Origin: Chloroflexota bacterium
GTDB lineage: Bacteria; Chloroflexota; UBA11872
DNA length: 22,525 nucleotides
NCBI GenBank assembly: GCA_026707185.1
Contig: JAPOXI010000070.1
Span: 1 to 22,525 of the forward strand
Direction of reading: 5' to 3'
Shown: piece after piece, positions 1 to 7,577 of the stretch
Numbering within the stretch: the first letter of the stretch is position 1
Layout: each line of letters starts with the position of its first letter
Made by a program: the position numbers and the translations under genes
Notes under the pieces: model-generated
Databases searched by the model: none
What the model was told of the DNA's origin: nothing
What the model saw: the letters and a program-made list of their open reading frames with translations, nothing else

Positions 1-748
1 CTTGAAGATGCCCGATCACGCCCCAATGCAGCGCCTCCGCATCCCGTAGTAGGTACGGCCCAACAATGACCGCCGCGACCCCCGCCCCGCCCGCAACGAA
101 TGCCAGGCCGGTACGCACGCTGCGGCGCGCATACCAGCCGGCCAGCGCGAGGGTCACGATCACGTACTCCGTTCGCGTCGTGGTCGCCAGGGCCATCAGC
201 GCCCCGGCCTGCCACGGCACGTCCCGCCGAAGCATGGCAGCCACCACGAAAAACGCGGCCACCTGGGGCACGTGCCCATTGATCGCCGTCGCGGTAAACA
301 GCCAGCCAGCCGTCAGCCAGGCAAGACCCAGGAGCGTGGCTGGCACGACTGGCACACCCTGCCGGCGTCCATAAAGCACGATGAGGGCGAAAGTGGCGAT
401 CTCGAATATGTAGACCAGGACCTTGACCATGAGAATCGGCTCCCAGCCAGCCGCCACGGCCAGTCGATAGAAGGGCGCCAGCAGGTAAGGGAATAGCGGT
501 AGATGCGCGTAAGTGAACGCGCGGTCCGCAACCGAGGCGTAGTAGTCAAAGTGCGCGGTTGAAAAAGCGGCCTTAGCAAACTCGAAGAAGTGCTGGAGAT
601 CCTGGTGGTTCGCGGTCAGCCCCTGGCGGCGCCTGGCATCAAGCGTTAGCGCCACCCCCACCAGCGCCAGCACCAGCGCGAGCCGCCGCGAATCCGCAAC
701 GTGCCGTAACCAGCGGCTCGCGGTTCCGTCGACCCATCCGTTGATCAT
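1..748 (-). CDS. Polytopic membrane glycosyltransferase-like protein (C-terminus beyond window)
   Basis: An open frame of 249 codons runs off the left edge, so only the N-terminal part is present. It starts with a short basic segment (RWLRHVADSRR), then a membrane helix (LALVLALVGVALTL), a loop with acidic and aromatic residues (HQDLQHFFEFAKAAF, then DYYASVADRAFTYAHLPLFPYLLAPFY), and at least four more hydrophobic helices. One reads VKVLVYIFEIATFALIVLYG; a later one carries TRTEYVIVTLALAGWYARR. This layout, an acidic first loop followed by a Y-x-H/P-P-L-x-P-Y motif, is typical of GT-C fold (GT87/DUF2029-like) lipid-linked sugar transferases of the inner membrane. The start is uncertain: ATG 748 and GTG 757 are both in frame and neither has a good ribosome site. 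Coding-like sequence continues upstream (DDFLRRLTDSILATP) to a TAA with no ATG, so an N-terminal frameshift is possible. Confidence 0.6.
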   Translation of the reverse strand, partial: MINGWVDGTASRWLRHVADSRRLALVLALVGVALTLDARRRQGLTANHQDLQHFFEFAKAAFSTAHFDYYASVADRAFTYAHLPLFPYLLAPFYRLAVAAGWEPILMVKVLVYIFEIATFALIVLYGRRQGVPVVPATLLGLAWLTAGWLFTATAINGHVPQVAAFFVVAAMLRRDVPWQAGALMALATTTRTEYVIVTLALAGWYARRSVRTGLAFVAGGAGVAAVIVGPYLLRDAEALHWGVIGHLQ

Positions 749-1094
749 CCAGCGCACAGGCGTCGCAAGGATCGAGTCCGTCAGGCGTCGCAGGAAGTCA
801 TCTCCACACAGCTGCGGTCCCGATTCGGCCGCACGTCGGGTTCGCGGTTACCGCTCATGGCTACTCCGGCGATCCCCATGCCCGGCCGCCGGCTCACCCC
901 CGTGACGCGAGGTGCCGGGAGCATAACGCGCCCTCCGCCATCCGCATCGCCATGTTCGCTATATCCGGCGGCAACCCCATCCCGCGCCGCCTGCGCGTCG
1001 AAGGCACAACCGACCCGAGATCCATTGGACTGTAGTCGGAAACTAGTCTTGGTAGACGGCAACTCGCCGCCCCGCGCCTGACCGGAACCGCACC
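749..1094. other. Intergenic region without a confident gene
   Basis: These 346 bases separate the divergent glycosyltransferase-like gene and the VOC gene. A minus-strand frame beginning at the ATG near 882 (reading MSGNREPDVRPNRDRSC...) ends at the TGA at 781. It could be the original N-terminus of the membrane protein, displaced by a frameshift near 790-800, but nothing here proves it. I see no convincing promoter hexamer pair and no repeat. Confidence 0.4.
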
Positions 1095-1463
1095 ATGTCC
1101 CTGCAGACCATCTGGCCCCTCATCTGGGTCACCGACATGCAGCGCTCGCTTGCCCACTACCGCGACGGCCTGGGATTCGAGCTTGTCGCTTCCTGGGAAC
1201 TCCCTCAAGGCATCGCCTGGTGCCGGCTCAAGCGCGGACCCGTCTGCCTCATGCTCCAGGTGACCCCCGGTGACGTCCCGGCCCCCGTCGAAGGCCAGGC
1301 CGCCGAGCTCTTCATCCTCTGCGACGACGCCCGTGCCCTCCACGCCGAATTCGTCGCCCGCGGCATCCAGGCCACCCAACCCGAACACATGGAATACGAC
1401 ATGCTCCAATTCCGAGTCAACGACCCCGACGGCTACCCCATCTGGTTCGAAAACCCGGTGTAA
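1095..1463 (+). CDS. VOC-fold (glyoxalase/bleomycin-resistance superfamily) protein
   Basis: This 122-residue protein has the size of a single VOC domain built from two beta-alpha-beta-beta-beta modules. The first module shows WPLIWVTDMQRSLAHYRDGLGFE, a typical VOC opening in which a strand is followed by a helix ending in Y-x-D-G-L-G-F. The second shows LFILCDDARALHAEFVARG and ends with FRVNDPDGYPIWFENPV, the usual D-P-D-G-x-x-x-x-F/W-x closing motif with a Glu (E in FENPV) in the metal-ligand position. Members include glyoxalase I, fosfomycin and bleomycin resistance proteins and extradiol dioxygenases; the sequence does not separate them, so no substrate is assigned. The ATG has no clear Shine-Dalgarno sequence. 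The gene is monocistronic and convergent with another VOC gene at 1637-2068. Confidence 0.85.
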   Translation: MSLQTIWPLIWVTDMQRSLAHYRDGLGFELVASWELPQGIAWCRLKRGPVCLMLQVTPGDVPAPVEGQAAELFILCDDARALHAEFVARGIQATQPEHMEYDMLQFRVNDPDGYPIWFENPV

Positions 1464-1553
1464 GAGTCTGCGGCCGCCTGGGTTCTCTCGGCCCGCGACT
1501 CTGAGCCAACACAGCCAACTTGAACTGCCGGTCGCTCCTCCCGGACCGTGGGC

Positions 1554-1614
1554 ACAACGCCCCCCTGGCGGGGCGGCCGCCTGTTAGAGTCGCATTCCGC
1601 CAGGGGGTCGTTGT
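1554..1614. terminator. 18-bp inverted repeat between convergent genes, possible bidirectional terminator
   Basis: The arms 1554-1571 and 1597-1614 are complementary over 18 bp with one mismatch and are separated by 25 nt. The loop itself holds the palindrome GGCGGCCGCC (1572-1581). The element sits in the 173-bp gap between the stop codons of two convergent VOC genes, as expected for a shared terminator. There is no T-run on either side, so a factor-dependent terminator, a mRNA-stabilising hairpin or a small mobile repeat are alternatives. Confidence 0.45.
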
Positions 1615-1636
1615 CGGTCAGGGGCTCTGAAGATCC

Positions 1637-2068
1637 CTACGGCGTCACCGTCTCCCCGTGCTCGCAGTTGAACTGCCACGTAATCCCGAACTTGTCCGTG
1701 CACGCCCCGAAATAGGCGCCCCAGAACATGTCCGCCGGTGCCATTTGCACCGTTCCGCCCTCGGAGATCTTTGCGAAGAACTCGTCGGTCTGCTCCCGGT
1801 TCTCAGTCGTATAGGAAACCGAGAAGTTCGTACCTGTCACGTGCGGCGGACCAAACCCGGGCATCACGTCGCTGCCCATCAGCACGCTCGACCCGATTGG
1901 GTACGACACGTGCATGATCTGGTCCTTCGCCTCCTCCGGTACGCCCATGTCCGGCGGGCCATCCCCGAACGTCTGTACGATCGCAAAGTCCCCGCCAAAA
2001 ACCGACCGGTAGAACTCAAACGCTTCGCGGCAGTTGCCGTCAAAGTTCAGATAGATGCTCAGCGACAT
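1637..2068 (-). CDS. PhnB-like VOC-family protein
   Basis: The protein has 143 residues, normal for PhnB/YjdN-type VOC proteins (older annotation: 3-demethylubiquinone-9 3-methyltransferase-like). It opens with MSLSIYLNFDGNCREAFEFYRSVFGG, the diagnostic start in which a strand is followed by N-x-C-x-E-A-F-x-F-Y-x-x-x-F-G. It has the family's mid-protein IMHVSYPIGSSVLMGSD and a second module FSVSYTTENREQTDEFFAKISEGG. It ends with WGAYFGACTDKFGITWQFN, matching the W-G-x-x-x-G-x-x-x-D-x-F-G-x-x-W motif. The biochemical role of PhnB-like proteins is not established; E. coli phnB lies in the phosphonate operon but is not needed for C-P lyase. A good ribosome site (AGGGAGA) precedes the ATG by 5 nt. 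Confidence 0.88.
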   Translation of the reverse strand: MSLSIYLNFDGNCREAFEFYRSVFGGDFAIVQTFGDGPPDMGVPEEAKDQIMHVSYPIGSSVLMGSDVMPGFGPPHVTGTNFSVSYTTENREQTDEFFAKISEGGTVQMAPADMFWGAYFGACTDKFGITWQFNCEHGETVTP

Positions 2069-2400
2069 CCGTGTCTCCCTTGAGCTAGCCGGCTCCCAAC
2101 TGCGGCGCCCGCCCGTATCGCATTGATACGAACCACGGCTGACACTGCCGGACCGAGATGAACAATTCTAGCCGCGGGTCACTTCGCTCAGGCGAACTCA
2201 ATACTCGGAGGCCGGTCACCATCGGTCCCAGAGTCGCCACGCCGCGGCATTGTGGGTGCGCGGTCCGCAACCACTTCTAAGGCTTCAGCCATCGCCCAGC
2301 GGCCTCCGTGAACGCCAGGCAGATTGCATCGAAGCCGCTGAAGGCAATCGAGCTCGGATCCTCCCGTGCGGAGGTCGGTCCGCCATGGGCCAAGAGGCCG
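2069..2400. other. Intergenic region without a recognisable gene
   Basis: These 332 bases lie between two minus-strand genes: upstream of the PhnB-like gene and downstream of the inositol-phosphatase gene. The open frames here have no family-like composition. No strong promoter, repeat or terminator was seen, although the promoter of the PhnB-like gene must lie at its left end. Confidence 0.4.
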
Positions 2401-3237
2401 TCACCCGTACGTCGGAAACGCAAGCTCCAGGCCGTGGGTCGCGGAAATCTCCAGGATGGTCTGGTGGATACGGCCGTTGGTAAAGATGCAGCGTCGGCTG
2501 GCGGAGGTCGTGGGCTCGCCTCTCACGTTGGTGACCTGACCACCGGCTCGCTGCACCAGAAGCCCCGCGCCCGCATGGTCCCACCACTTGACACTGCTAA
2601 ACATCGCACCGTCGTAGCGTCCCGCCGCCACCCAGGCAGTCTCTAGCGCCGCAGAGCCGGTCAGGCGCACGCGGTGAAACGTACGGGCCGCCTCCGCCAG
2701 CGCGGCGTTAAAGCGTTGGTCGTCCTCCGCGCTGACTCCCCGCTGAGCCCACGCCACGGTGCTCTCTGACGGATCGGTCCGCCCGGTCACGCTGATCTCT
2801 CGGCCGTTGAGCCGGGCCGGACCGTCGGCGGCCGCCGTAAACATCTCGTCGCGCACCGGATCGTAGATCGCGGCAACATCGGGCCGCGCCTCGCGGGTGT
2901 GGGCAACGCTCACGCAGAACTGCGGCTGCCCGCGCGAATAATTGTCCGTGCCGTCCAGCGGATCGATCACCCAGACATCGGGTCCGTGGATTTCCGCTTC
3001 GTCGGGAAACTCCTCCGAATAGACCGTGTGCCCTGAAACCCGCTCGGCCAGCACCTCGCGAATGGCACGGTCGGCCGCAAAGTCGGCGTCCGTCACTACC
3101 GTTCGTTCGCCCTGCCAGGTCTTCCACTGCACGCCCAGCAGGTCCGACTCAAAGGTCCGCAGTAACTCGGCTCCGGCGGCACGAGCCGCCGCTTCGGCAA
3201 CCGCCAGCAGCCCGGCCCGGTCATTCGGGCCTGTCAT
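2401..3237 (-). CDS. Inositol monophosphatase family protein
   Basis: This 278-residue protein belongs to the Mg2+-dependent, Li+-sensitive phosphatase superfamily (inositol-1-phosphatase, histidinol-phosphatase HisN, fructose-1,6-bisphosphatase class IV, CysQ). Metal-site motifs are all present: the Glu of YSEEF (residues 73-77), VIDPLDGTDNYSRG (90-103) with Asp92 and Asp95 as ligands and Thr97 for the activated water, and the C-terminal WWDHAGAGLLVQRAGG (218-233) with ligand Asp220. The early segment TVVTDADFAADRAI (47-60) matches the family's V-T-x-x-D stretch. The exact substrate cannot be told from sequence, and HisN is a real alternative. Its ATG is only 2 nt beyond the stop of the upstream SRPBCC gene, so the two are translationally coupled in one operon. 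Confidence 0.88.
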   Translation of the reverse strand: MTGPNDRAGLLAVAEAAARAAGAELLRTFESDLLGVQWKTWQGERTVVTDADFAADRAIREVLAERVSGHTVYSEEFPDEAEIHGPDVWVIDPLDGTDNYSRGQPQFCVSVAHTREARPDVAAIYDPVRDEMFTAAADGPARLNGREISVTGRTDPSESTVAWAQRGVSAEDDQRFNAALAEAARTFHRVRLTGSAALETAWVAAGRYDGAMFSSVKWWDHAGAGLLVQRAGGQVTNVRGEPTTSASRRCIFTNGRIHQTILEISATHGLELAFPTYG

Positions 3238-3239
3238 GC

Positions 3240-3680
3240 TCAGGCCGTGGTCGGCATTTCGGCCAACGCCTTGCGCAGGCCCTGCGTCCAGCCACGCACG
3301 TTACGACGAAGGCTGAATTTCACGAAGAAACTCAGCGGACCCAGCGTGCGCGGGCCGGATGCGGTTTGCCGGATCCGCACACCCGTGCCGCCTTCGACTG
3401 GCCGCAATTCGATCGACATACCGCGAGTCAGTCCGGCCTTGCTTCCAGCCCATGCGGCCGAGTGGCCGAGGTCGACGTCGGTGATGTTGTAAATGAACGT
3501 CATTCGCTCGCGCCCGGTCTTCTGGCGGAACCGGAAACCTGGCGTCCAATTCCCGGCGGTGAGCCGCTCGGCGTCCTCGATGGTGGCATTCCACTTCGAC
3601 CAGTCGTTGATTGTGCTCACCAGCTGCCAGATCGTGTTGACTGGCGCCATGAGTTCAACGCTCGCGGTTTCCTCAATCAC
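3240..3680 (-). CDS. SRPBCC-family (polyketide cyclase/dehydrase-like) protein
   Basis: The 146-residue sequence has the size and layout of a single START/SRPBCC ligand-binding domain. It opens with the first strand and helix IEETASVELMAPVNTIWQLVSTINDWSKWN, where P-V-x-x-I-W-x-L-x-x-x-x-x-W-x-x-W is the family signature. Strand-rich sequence follows (ERMTFIYNITDVD, GMSIELRPVEGGTGVRIRQTASG). A final long helix RRNVRGWTQGLRKALAEMP would form the lid of the hydrophobic pocket. Such proteins bind or transform small hydrophobic molecules; no ligand is implied here. Translation starts at GTG 3680 behind a strong GGAG site 6 nt away. It is the first gene of a two-gene unit with the inositol-monophosphatase family gene. 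Confidence 0.8.
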   Translation of the reverse strand: MIEETASVELMAPVNTIWQLVSTINDWSKWNATIEDAERLTAGNWTPGFRFRQKTGRERMTFIYNITDVDLGHSAAWAGSKAGLTRGMSIELRPVEGGTGVRIRQTASGPRTLGPLSFFVKFSLRRNVRGWTQGLRKALAEMPTTA

Positions 3681-3801
3681 CGACCTCTCCTAACCCCAGC
3701 CACGCGAACATCGCGCCTGCGCATCCGGCATCTTACGCCGCTCTACAGGCCTATGCCCTGTTGACGCTACGCTACAGCGGTATAGGGCTCCGAGCCGCCC
3801 C

Positions 3802-3806
3802 GAGGA
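3802..3806 (+). promoter_or_regulatory. Ribosome binding site deciding the start of the PLP enzyme
   Basis: The GAGGA at 3802-3806 directly abuts the first in-frame ATG (3807), which leaves no room for initiation there. It lies 6 nt before the second ATG (3813), an ideal spacing, so 3813 is chosen. Confidence 0.6.
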
Positions 3807-3812
3807 ATGCCG

Positions 3813-4979
3813 ATGGACCCGCTGGGATTTGTAGACGCTCACGTACGCGATCTGCGCGAGCGCGGCCTCTTCCGGCAATTGCCGGTCTTGCAGTCACCGC
3901 AGGGTCCGCGCATCCGTATCGGCGGCCGTGAACTCATCAACATGTCGTCGAACGACTACCTCGGCTTGGCCAACGATGCGGCCTTGCGTGAGGCAGCCAT
4001 GGCCGGCGCCGAAACCTGGGGCGGCGGCGCGGGCGCGGTCCGAACGATCGCCGGCACGCTGGATGTCCATCAAGCCCTCGAATCCGAAATCGCCGCCTGG
4101 AAAGGCGTGGAAGCCACGCTGGTGTTCCAATCGGGTTTCGCGGGCAACCTGGGCACCATTCCGGCCCTCGTCGGCCGCGGAGACGTAATCCTCAGCGATG
4201 AACTGAATCACGCCAGCATCATCGACGGCTGCCGGCTCAGTCGCGCGGAGATCCGCCGCTTCGCTCATGCCGACGCCGACTCGCTCCGGGAGCAGTTGGC
4301 CGCCTGCGCGCCGGATCAGCGCAAGCTGGTGGTGACGGACGGCGTCTTCAGCATGGATGGCGATATCGCGCCACTACCCGACATCTGCGACGCGGCCGAG
4401 GCGTTCGGCGCCATGGTGATGGTCGACGATGCGCACGGCAGTGGAGTTCTTGGCCGCGGTGGCCGCGGCTCAGTGGATCACTTTGGCCTGCACGGGCGAG
4501 TGCAGGTCCAGTTAGGCACCCTCTCAAAAGCCATCGGCTCAATGGGCGGCTACATTGCCGGCAGCCAGGCGCTCCGCGACTACCTGACGCACACGGCCCG
4601 GCCTGTCCTGTTTTCCACGTCGCATCCGCCTGCCGTCGTCGAAACCACGCGGGCATCGATCAGAGTCCTTACCCGCGAACCCGAACGAGTCGAAAGGCTG
4701 TGGGACAACGCCCGCTTCTTCAAGCAGGGGCTGTCCAACCTGGGCATGGACCTCGGGCGCAGCGCGACGCCCATCACGCCGGTGATCGTGGGCCAAGCCG
4801 AACGCGCCCACGCACTGAGCGACCGTTTGCGACAGCGCGGCATCTTCGTTCAAAGCGTGGCCTTCCCAACCGTTCCTCGAGACGCCGCCAGGGTTCGCGC
4901 CATGGTCAGCGCCGCCCACAGCCGAGATGACCTGGCCCAGGCGGTTGACGCCTTCGGCGAGGCGATGCGCGGTCTCTAA
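3813..4979 (+). CDS. kbl: 2-amino-3-ketobutyrate CoA ligase / alpha-oxoamine synthase
   Basis: This PLP-dependent fold-type I enzyme of the alpha-oxoamine synthase family has about 388 residues, the normal length. Visible motifs (numbered from ATG 3807) are NMSSNDYLGLA (45-55), GGGAGAVRTIAGT (72-84), DELNHASIIDG (131-141), VDDAHGSGVLG (206-216, Asp binding the PLP pyridine nitrogen) and TLSKAIGSMGGYIAG (238-252) with Lys241 as the Schiff-base lysine. In glycine C-acetyltransferase (Kbl) the reaction cleaves 2-amino-3-ketobutyrate with CoA to glycine and acetyl-CoA in threonine degradation. The close relative BioF condenses pimeloyl-CoA with alanine. The GTLSKAIG and FPTVPRDAARVRAMVSAAH stretches look more Kbl-like, but bifunctional enzymes exist and no threonine dehydrogenase or biotin gene is adjacent. 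PheA follows 69 nt downstream and may be co-transcribed. Confidence 0.85.
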   Translation: MDPLGFVDAHVRDLRERGLFRQLPVLQSPQGPRIRIGGRELINMSSNDYLGLANDAALREAAMAGAETWGGGAGAVRTIAGTLDVHQALESEIAAWKGVEATLVFQSGFAGNLGTIPALVGRGDVILSDELNHASIIDGCRLSRAEIRRFAHADADSLREQLAACAPDQRKLVVTDGVFSMDGDIAPLPDICDAAEAFGAMVMVDDAHGSGVLGRGGRGSVDHFGLHGRVQVQLGTLSKAIGSMGGYIAGSQALRDYLTHTARPVLFSTSHPPAVVETTRASIRVLTREPERVERLWDNARFFKQGLSNLGMDLGRSATPITPVIVGQAERAHALSDRLRQRGIFVQSVAFPTVPRDAARVRAMVSAAHSRDDLAQAVDAFGEAMRGL

Positions 4980-5038
4980 CCCAGCGCACTCTCGAACAAC
5001 CGCGAGGCGGTGCTAGCATCGCGCCCCCGCGCTTGCCT

Positions 5039-5042
5039 GGAG
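5039..5042 (+). promoter_or_regulatory. Ribosome binding site deciding the PheA start
   Basis: GGAG at 5039-5042 is followed after 6 nt by GTG 5049. The longer frame from GTG 5010 adds 13 residues (LASRPRACLESE) that match nothing in chorismate mutase. Confidence 0.6.
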
Positions 5043-5048
5043 TCTGAG

Positions 5049-6116
5049 GTGTCCGAGTCGCTCAAAGACTTGCGGCGCGACATTGACTCCCTGGACGAGC
5101 AACTGGTCACGCTGCTCGGGCAGCGCGCCGAGCTTGTCCGCAAAATCGGACACCTCAAGGCGGATTCCGGAACTCCGGTCTTCGATCCGGGACGAGAGCG
5201 CGATGTCCTCGCACGTGTTGCGTCTATCAACCCGGGTCCGTACGACGACGCCCACATTCAGGCGATCTACCGCGAAGTCATGGCCGCCTCGCGAAGCCTG
5301 GAGGAGCCGCCCCGCGTCGGCTACTTGGGCCCGCCGCATACCTTCAGCCACCAGGCGGCGCAGCAGTACTTCGGGCGAATTGCCGACCTGACTCCGCTCA
5401 ATTCATTCAGTGACATCTTCGACTTCGTCGACCGCTCGCCGCGCGGCTCGGGCGTCGTCCCCATCGAAAACACCACCAGCGGCACAATTGGCGAAACGCT
5501 CGACCTTTTCGTCACACGCAACGTCCACATCCAGGCCGAGGTTCAACTGCCGGTCTCCCACAACCTGTTGGCGATCTCCGATGGAGGTGACTGGAGCCGC
5601 GTCTATTCGCACCCGCACGCCATTGCCCAGTGCCGGGGGTGGATTCAGCGTCACCTCGGCACCACGCCACTTATCGAAGTGGCCAGCACGGCGGAAGCCG
5701 CTCGACGCGCGGCTGGAGAACCCAACACCGCGGCCATCGGTCCGCTGAGCGCGGCCGAAGCATTCGGGCTGGAAGTCTTGCAGCAGGACATTCAGGACGT
5801 GGCTTCCAACCGAACCCGCTTCTACGTGATTGGCGACAAGCCGTCGGCCCGCACTGGCCGAGACAAAATGGCTCTGATGGTGGCCGTCCACGACCGCGTC
5901 GGCGCGCTCCACGACGTGCTCAGCTGCCTGCGCGACCATGACCTCAACCTCAGCTTCATCCAATCGCGGCCCTCGCGGCTCAAGCCGGACGACTACATCT
6001 TTTTCTTGGAAATGATGGGACATCCGGACGAAGCACCCGTCCAGGAGGCGCTTCGCGTGCTTGGTGCGTCGACCGTCCTCACGCGCGTCCTCGGCGCTTG
6101 GCCGGTTGAGCGCTGA
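5049..6116 (+). CDS. pheA: Bifunctional chorismate mutase / prephenate dehydratase (P-protein)
   Basis: This 355-residue cytoplasmic enzyme converts chorismate to prephenate and then to phenylpyruvate, the phenylalanine precursor. Three domains appear in order. First is an AroQ chorismate mutase (about 5-80) with Arg9, Arg26, Lys37 and the RERDVL segment at 49-54 matching the E. coli catalytic set. Next is the prephenate dehydratase (about 88-262) with VGYLGPPHTFSHQAA, VVPIENTTSGTIGETLDL and the catalytic T-R-F triad in NRTRFYVIG (255-262). Last is an ACT regulatory domain (about 273-352) with the GAL (285-287) and SRP (306-308, in IQSRPSRLKPDDYIFFLEM) phenylalanine-binding motifs. Feedback inhibition by phenylalanine is therefore expected. 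It lies 69 nt after the Kbl-like gene on the same strand and ends 12 nt from the convergent pyrF, with no obvious terminator between. Confidence 0.95.
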   Translation: MSESLKDLRRDIDSLDEQLVTLLGQRAELVRKIGHLKADSGTPVFDPGRERDVLARVASINPGPYDDAHIQAIYREVMAASRSLEEPPRVGYLGPPHTFSHQAAQQYFGRIADLTPLNSFSDIFDFVDRSPRGSGVVPIENTTSGTIGETLDLFVTRNVHIQAEVQLPVSHNLLAISDGGDWSRVYSHPHAIAQCRGWIQRHLGTTPLIEVASTAEAARRAAGEPNTAAIGPLSAAEAFGLEVLQQDIQDVASNRTRFYVIGDKPSARTGRDKMALMVAVHDRVGALHDVLSCLRDHDLNLSFIQSRPSRLKPDDYIFFLEMMGHPDEAPVQEALRVLGASTVLTRVLGAWPVER

Positions 6117-6128
6117 GCCGACCTTTCG

Positions 6129-6971
6129 TCAGTCCGGTCGGGCCTCCTCGATTGCCGACCGCATTTCCTCAACCTTCATCCGCACGGCCTGCGCGTAGTC
6201 GGGACCAGCGCTCGCCCAGAGCGCCGAACGCCCGGCATTCACCAGCACCCCTTCCGGCGCCGGTCCGAACCCGGCCCGAACCGTGGACTCCAGCGCCCCG
6301 CCCTGCGCGCCGACGCCCGGGGCCAGGATCGGCATGCCGGGTGTCAGTTCACGCACCGTCGCAACGTCATCGGGACGCGTGGCGCCCACCACCACGCCCA
6401 GATTCCCAAACTCGTTCCATTCAACCAGCCGGCGCGCCAGCCGTGCGTAGACCGGCTCGCCGTGACCGGTCGGCAATCCCTGCAAATCGTCGGCACCTGG
6501 ATTGCTGCTGCGCAACCAGGCAAACGCGCCGCGGTCCGGCCGCGCAATCAGCGGTTGAACTGCGTCCCGCCCACCCCACGGATTGAACGTGATCGCGTCG
6601 GCTTCGAGGTAGTCGAACAGAAAACTGGCGTAACGCTCGGATGTGTCGGCCACATCGCCAACTTTGTTGTCCGCAATCAGCAAGGCGCGGTCACCGACGG
6701 CATCGCGAACATCTCGCAGCAGCTGCAAGCCGTCAGGCCCTAGAGCCAGGTAAAACGGAACGTTTGGCTTGAAGGCCACGACCGCCTCGGCGCAGGCGTC
6801 CACGACCTCCAGCAGAAACTCGCGTCCACCTTCTGGCGACTCGCGCAGACCCGGCGGCAATCGCTTCAGATCCAGGTCCAGGCCCAGGCACACCCAGGAT
6901 CGCTTCTCCTCCGCCTCTCGCCAGAGTCGCCCCGAAAACGTGTCGGCACTTCGGCCCGGATTCAGCTTCAC
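6129..6971 (-). CDS. pyrF: Orotidine 5'-phosphate decarboxylase, type 2
   Basis: The last step of UMP synthesis, OMP to UMP plus CO2, is catalysed by this TIM-barrel enzyme. From GTG 6971 it has 280 residues, right for the subfamily 2 enzymes found in actinobacteria, myxobacteria and others. Motifs are VCLGLDLDLKRLP (27-39), AFKPNVPFYL (67-76) and LIADNKVGDVADTSERYA (98-115), which holds the D-x-K-x-x-D catalytic tetrad core (Asp101, Lys103, Asp106). Later come DAITFNPWGG and ILAPGVGAQGG, the phosphate-gripping loop. An ATG at 7049 is in frame but would add 26 unrelated residues and run into the promoter of the divergent LysM gene. GTG 6971 has a GGAG site 9 nt upstream. pyrF is convergent with pheA and divergent from the LysM gene. 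Confidence 0.93.
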   Translation of the reverse strand: MKLNPGRSADTFSGRLWREAEEKRSWVCLGLDLDLKRLPPGLRESPEGGREFLLEVVDACAEAVVAFKPNVPFYLALGPDGLQLLRDVRDAVGDRALLIADNKVGDVADTSERYASFLFDYLEADAITFNPWGGRDAVQPLIARPDRGAFAWLRSSNPGADDLQGLPTGHGEPVYARLARRLVEWNEFGNLGVVVGATRPDDVATVRELTPGMPILAPGVGAQGGALESTVRAGFGPAPEGVLVNAGRSALWASAGPDYAQAVRMKVEEMRSAIEEARPD

Positions 6972-7007
6972 GCAGCCACACTCCTGGCCACCGTTGCGCC
7001 AGCCTTT

Positions 7008-7036
7008 TTGAGACCGAAGCACGTCAGTCCTATACT
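7008..7036 (+). promoter_or_regulatory. Sigma70-type promoter of the LysM gene
   Basis: TTGAGA (7008-7013) and TATACT (7031-7036) are separated by exactly 17 bp and match the housekeeping consensus at 5 of 6 and 5 of 6 bases. Transcription would start near 7043, giving a leader of about 40 nt before ATG 7083. It is the clearest promoter in the window. Confidence 0.7.
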
Positions 7037-7082
7037 CGTGCCCGCGCAAAACGCCGATTGGCGCCAGCCGCTGGGGGCAGGC

Positions 7083-7310
7083 ATGGGGCTCTTAGATTTT
7101 CTGAAGCGCGAGAAGAAAGTGACGGCCGTCCGCCACACGATCAAGGTGATGCCCCGCGAAACCCTTCGAACGATCGCCGAACGCGAGTACGGCGACCAGG
7201 ACAAGTGGGAAATCATCTTCAACAAGAACAAGTGGCGGTTTGACGGCGCCGATCCGAACACCATCTATCCCGGCATGGACCTGGATATTCCGGAGATCGA
7301 ATCGGACTGA
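7083..7310 (+). CDS. Small cytoplasmic LysM-domain protein
   Basis: The 75-residue protein is almost only a LysM domain: a short amphipathic basic lead (MGLLDFLKREKK), then VRHTIKVMPRETLRTIAEREYGDQDKWEIIFNKNK and NTIYPGMDLDIP. The latter fit the LysM pattern Y/H-x-V-x-x-x-x-T-L-x-x-I-A, then W-x-x-I-x-x-x-N, then I-x-P-G-x-x-L-x-I-P. LysM domains bind N-acetylglucosamine-containing polymers such as peptidoglycan. No signal peptide is visible, as in YgaU/Kbp-type LysM proteins (which carry an extra BON domain absent here) and phage tail LysM proteins. A G-rich ribosome site lies just upstream, and the promoter at 7008-7036 excludes the longer frame starting at 7008. Confidence 0.82.
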   Translation: MGLLDFLKREKKVTAVRHTIKVMPRETLRTIAEREYGDQDKWEIIFNKNKWRFDGADPNTIYPGMDLDIPEIESD

Positions 7311-7339
7311 CGCCGCAGCCGGATCTTCGCATCATGAGG

Positions 7340-7425
7340 TGCCGAAGGTCGGGATCGAACCGACACGAGGGATGAACCTCACTGGTTTTTGAGACCAGCG
7401 CGTCTACCAGTTCCGCCACTTCGGC
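7340..7425 (-). tRNA. tRNA-Leu (anticodon CAA)
   Basis: This is an 86-nt class II tRNA. The acceptor arms GCCGAAG and CTTCGGC pair fully with discriminator A. The anticodon stem CTGGT/ACCAG encloses the loop CTCAAAA, giving CAA, and the T arm contains GGTTCGATCC. A long variable arm is present, as required for leucine. The 3' CCA is not encoded (the sequence reads ACCT), unlike the other three tRNAs here. It is read just after tRNA-Trp, 2 nt away, so both come from one precursor. Confidence 0.95.
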
Positions 7426-7427
7426 CA

Positions 7428-7503
7428 TGGCAGGAGTGGAGGGACTCGAACCCCCGACCTACGGTTTTGGAGACCGTTGCTCTTCCAGCTGAGCTACACT
7501 CCT
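7428..7503 (-). tRNA. tRNA-Trp (anticodon CCA)
   Basis: The acceptor stem AGGAGTG/CACTCCT, the D-loop GTAGCTCAGCTGGAAGAGC, an anticodon loop with CCA within AACGGTCTCCAAAACCGT, and the T arm GGGTTCGAGTCCC form a full cloverleaf. Discriminator G is followed by an encoded CCA (7428-7430). It is the first gene of a two-tRNA unit with tRNA-Leu. Confidence 0.95.
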
Positions 7504-7577
7504 CGGCTCTTCGTACGCTAGCACAGGGACCTGCCCAATCCCCTTGCGAGGGGCGTCCCGCGAACCCTCGCCGCGTA

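Noticed and set aside
781..1062. 93-codon minus-strand frame between the first two genes
   Set aside because: Most of it is random in composition; only its last 25 codons could be a displaced N-terminus, noted as a possible frameshift.
3761..3786. TTGACG...TATAGG promoter ahead of the Kbl-like gene
   Set aside because: The boxes look good singly but are only 14 bp apart, too close for a normal sigma70 promoter.
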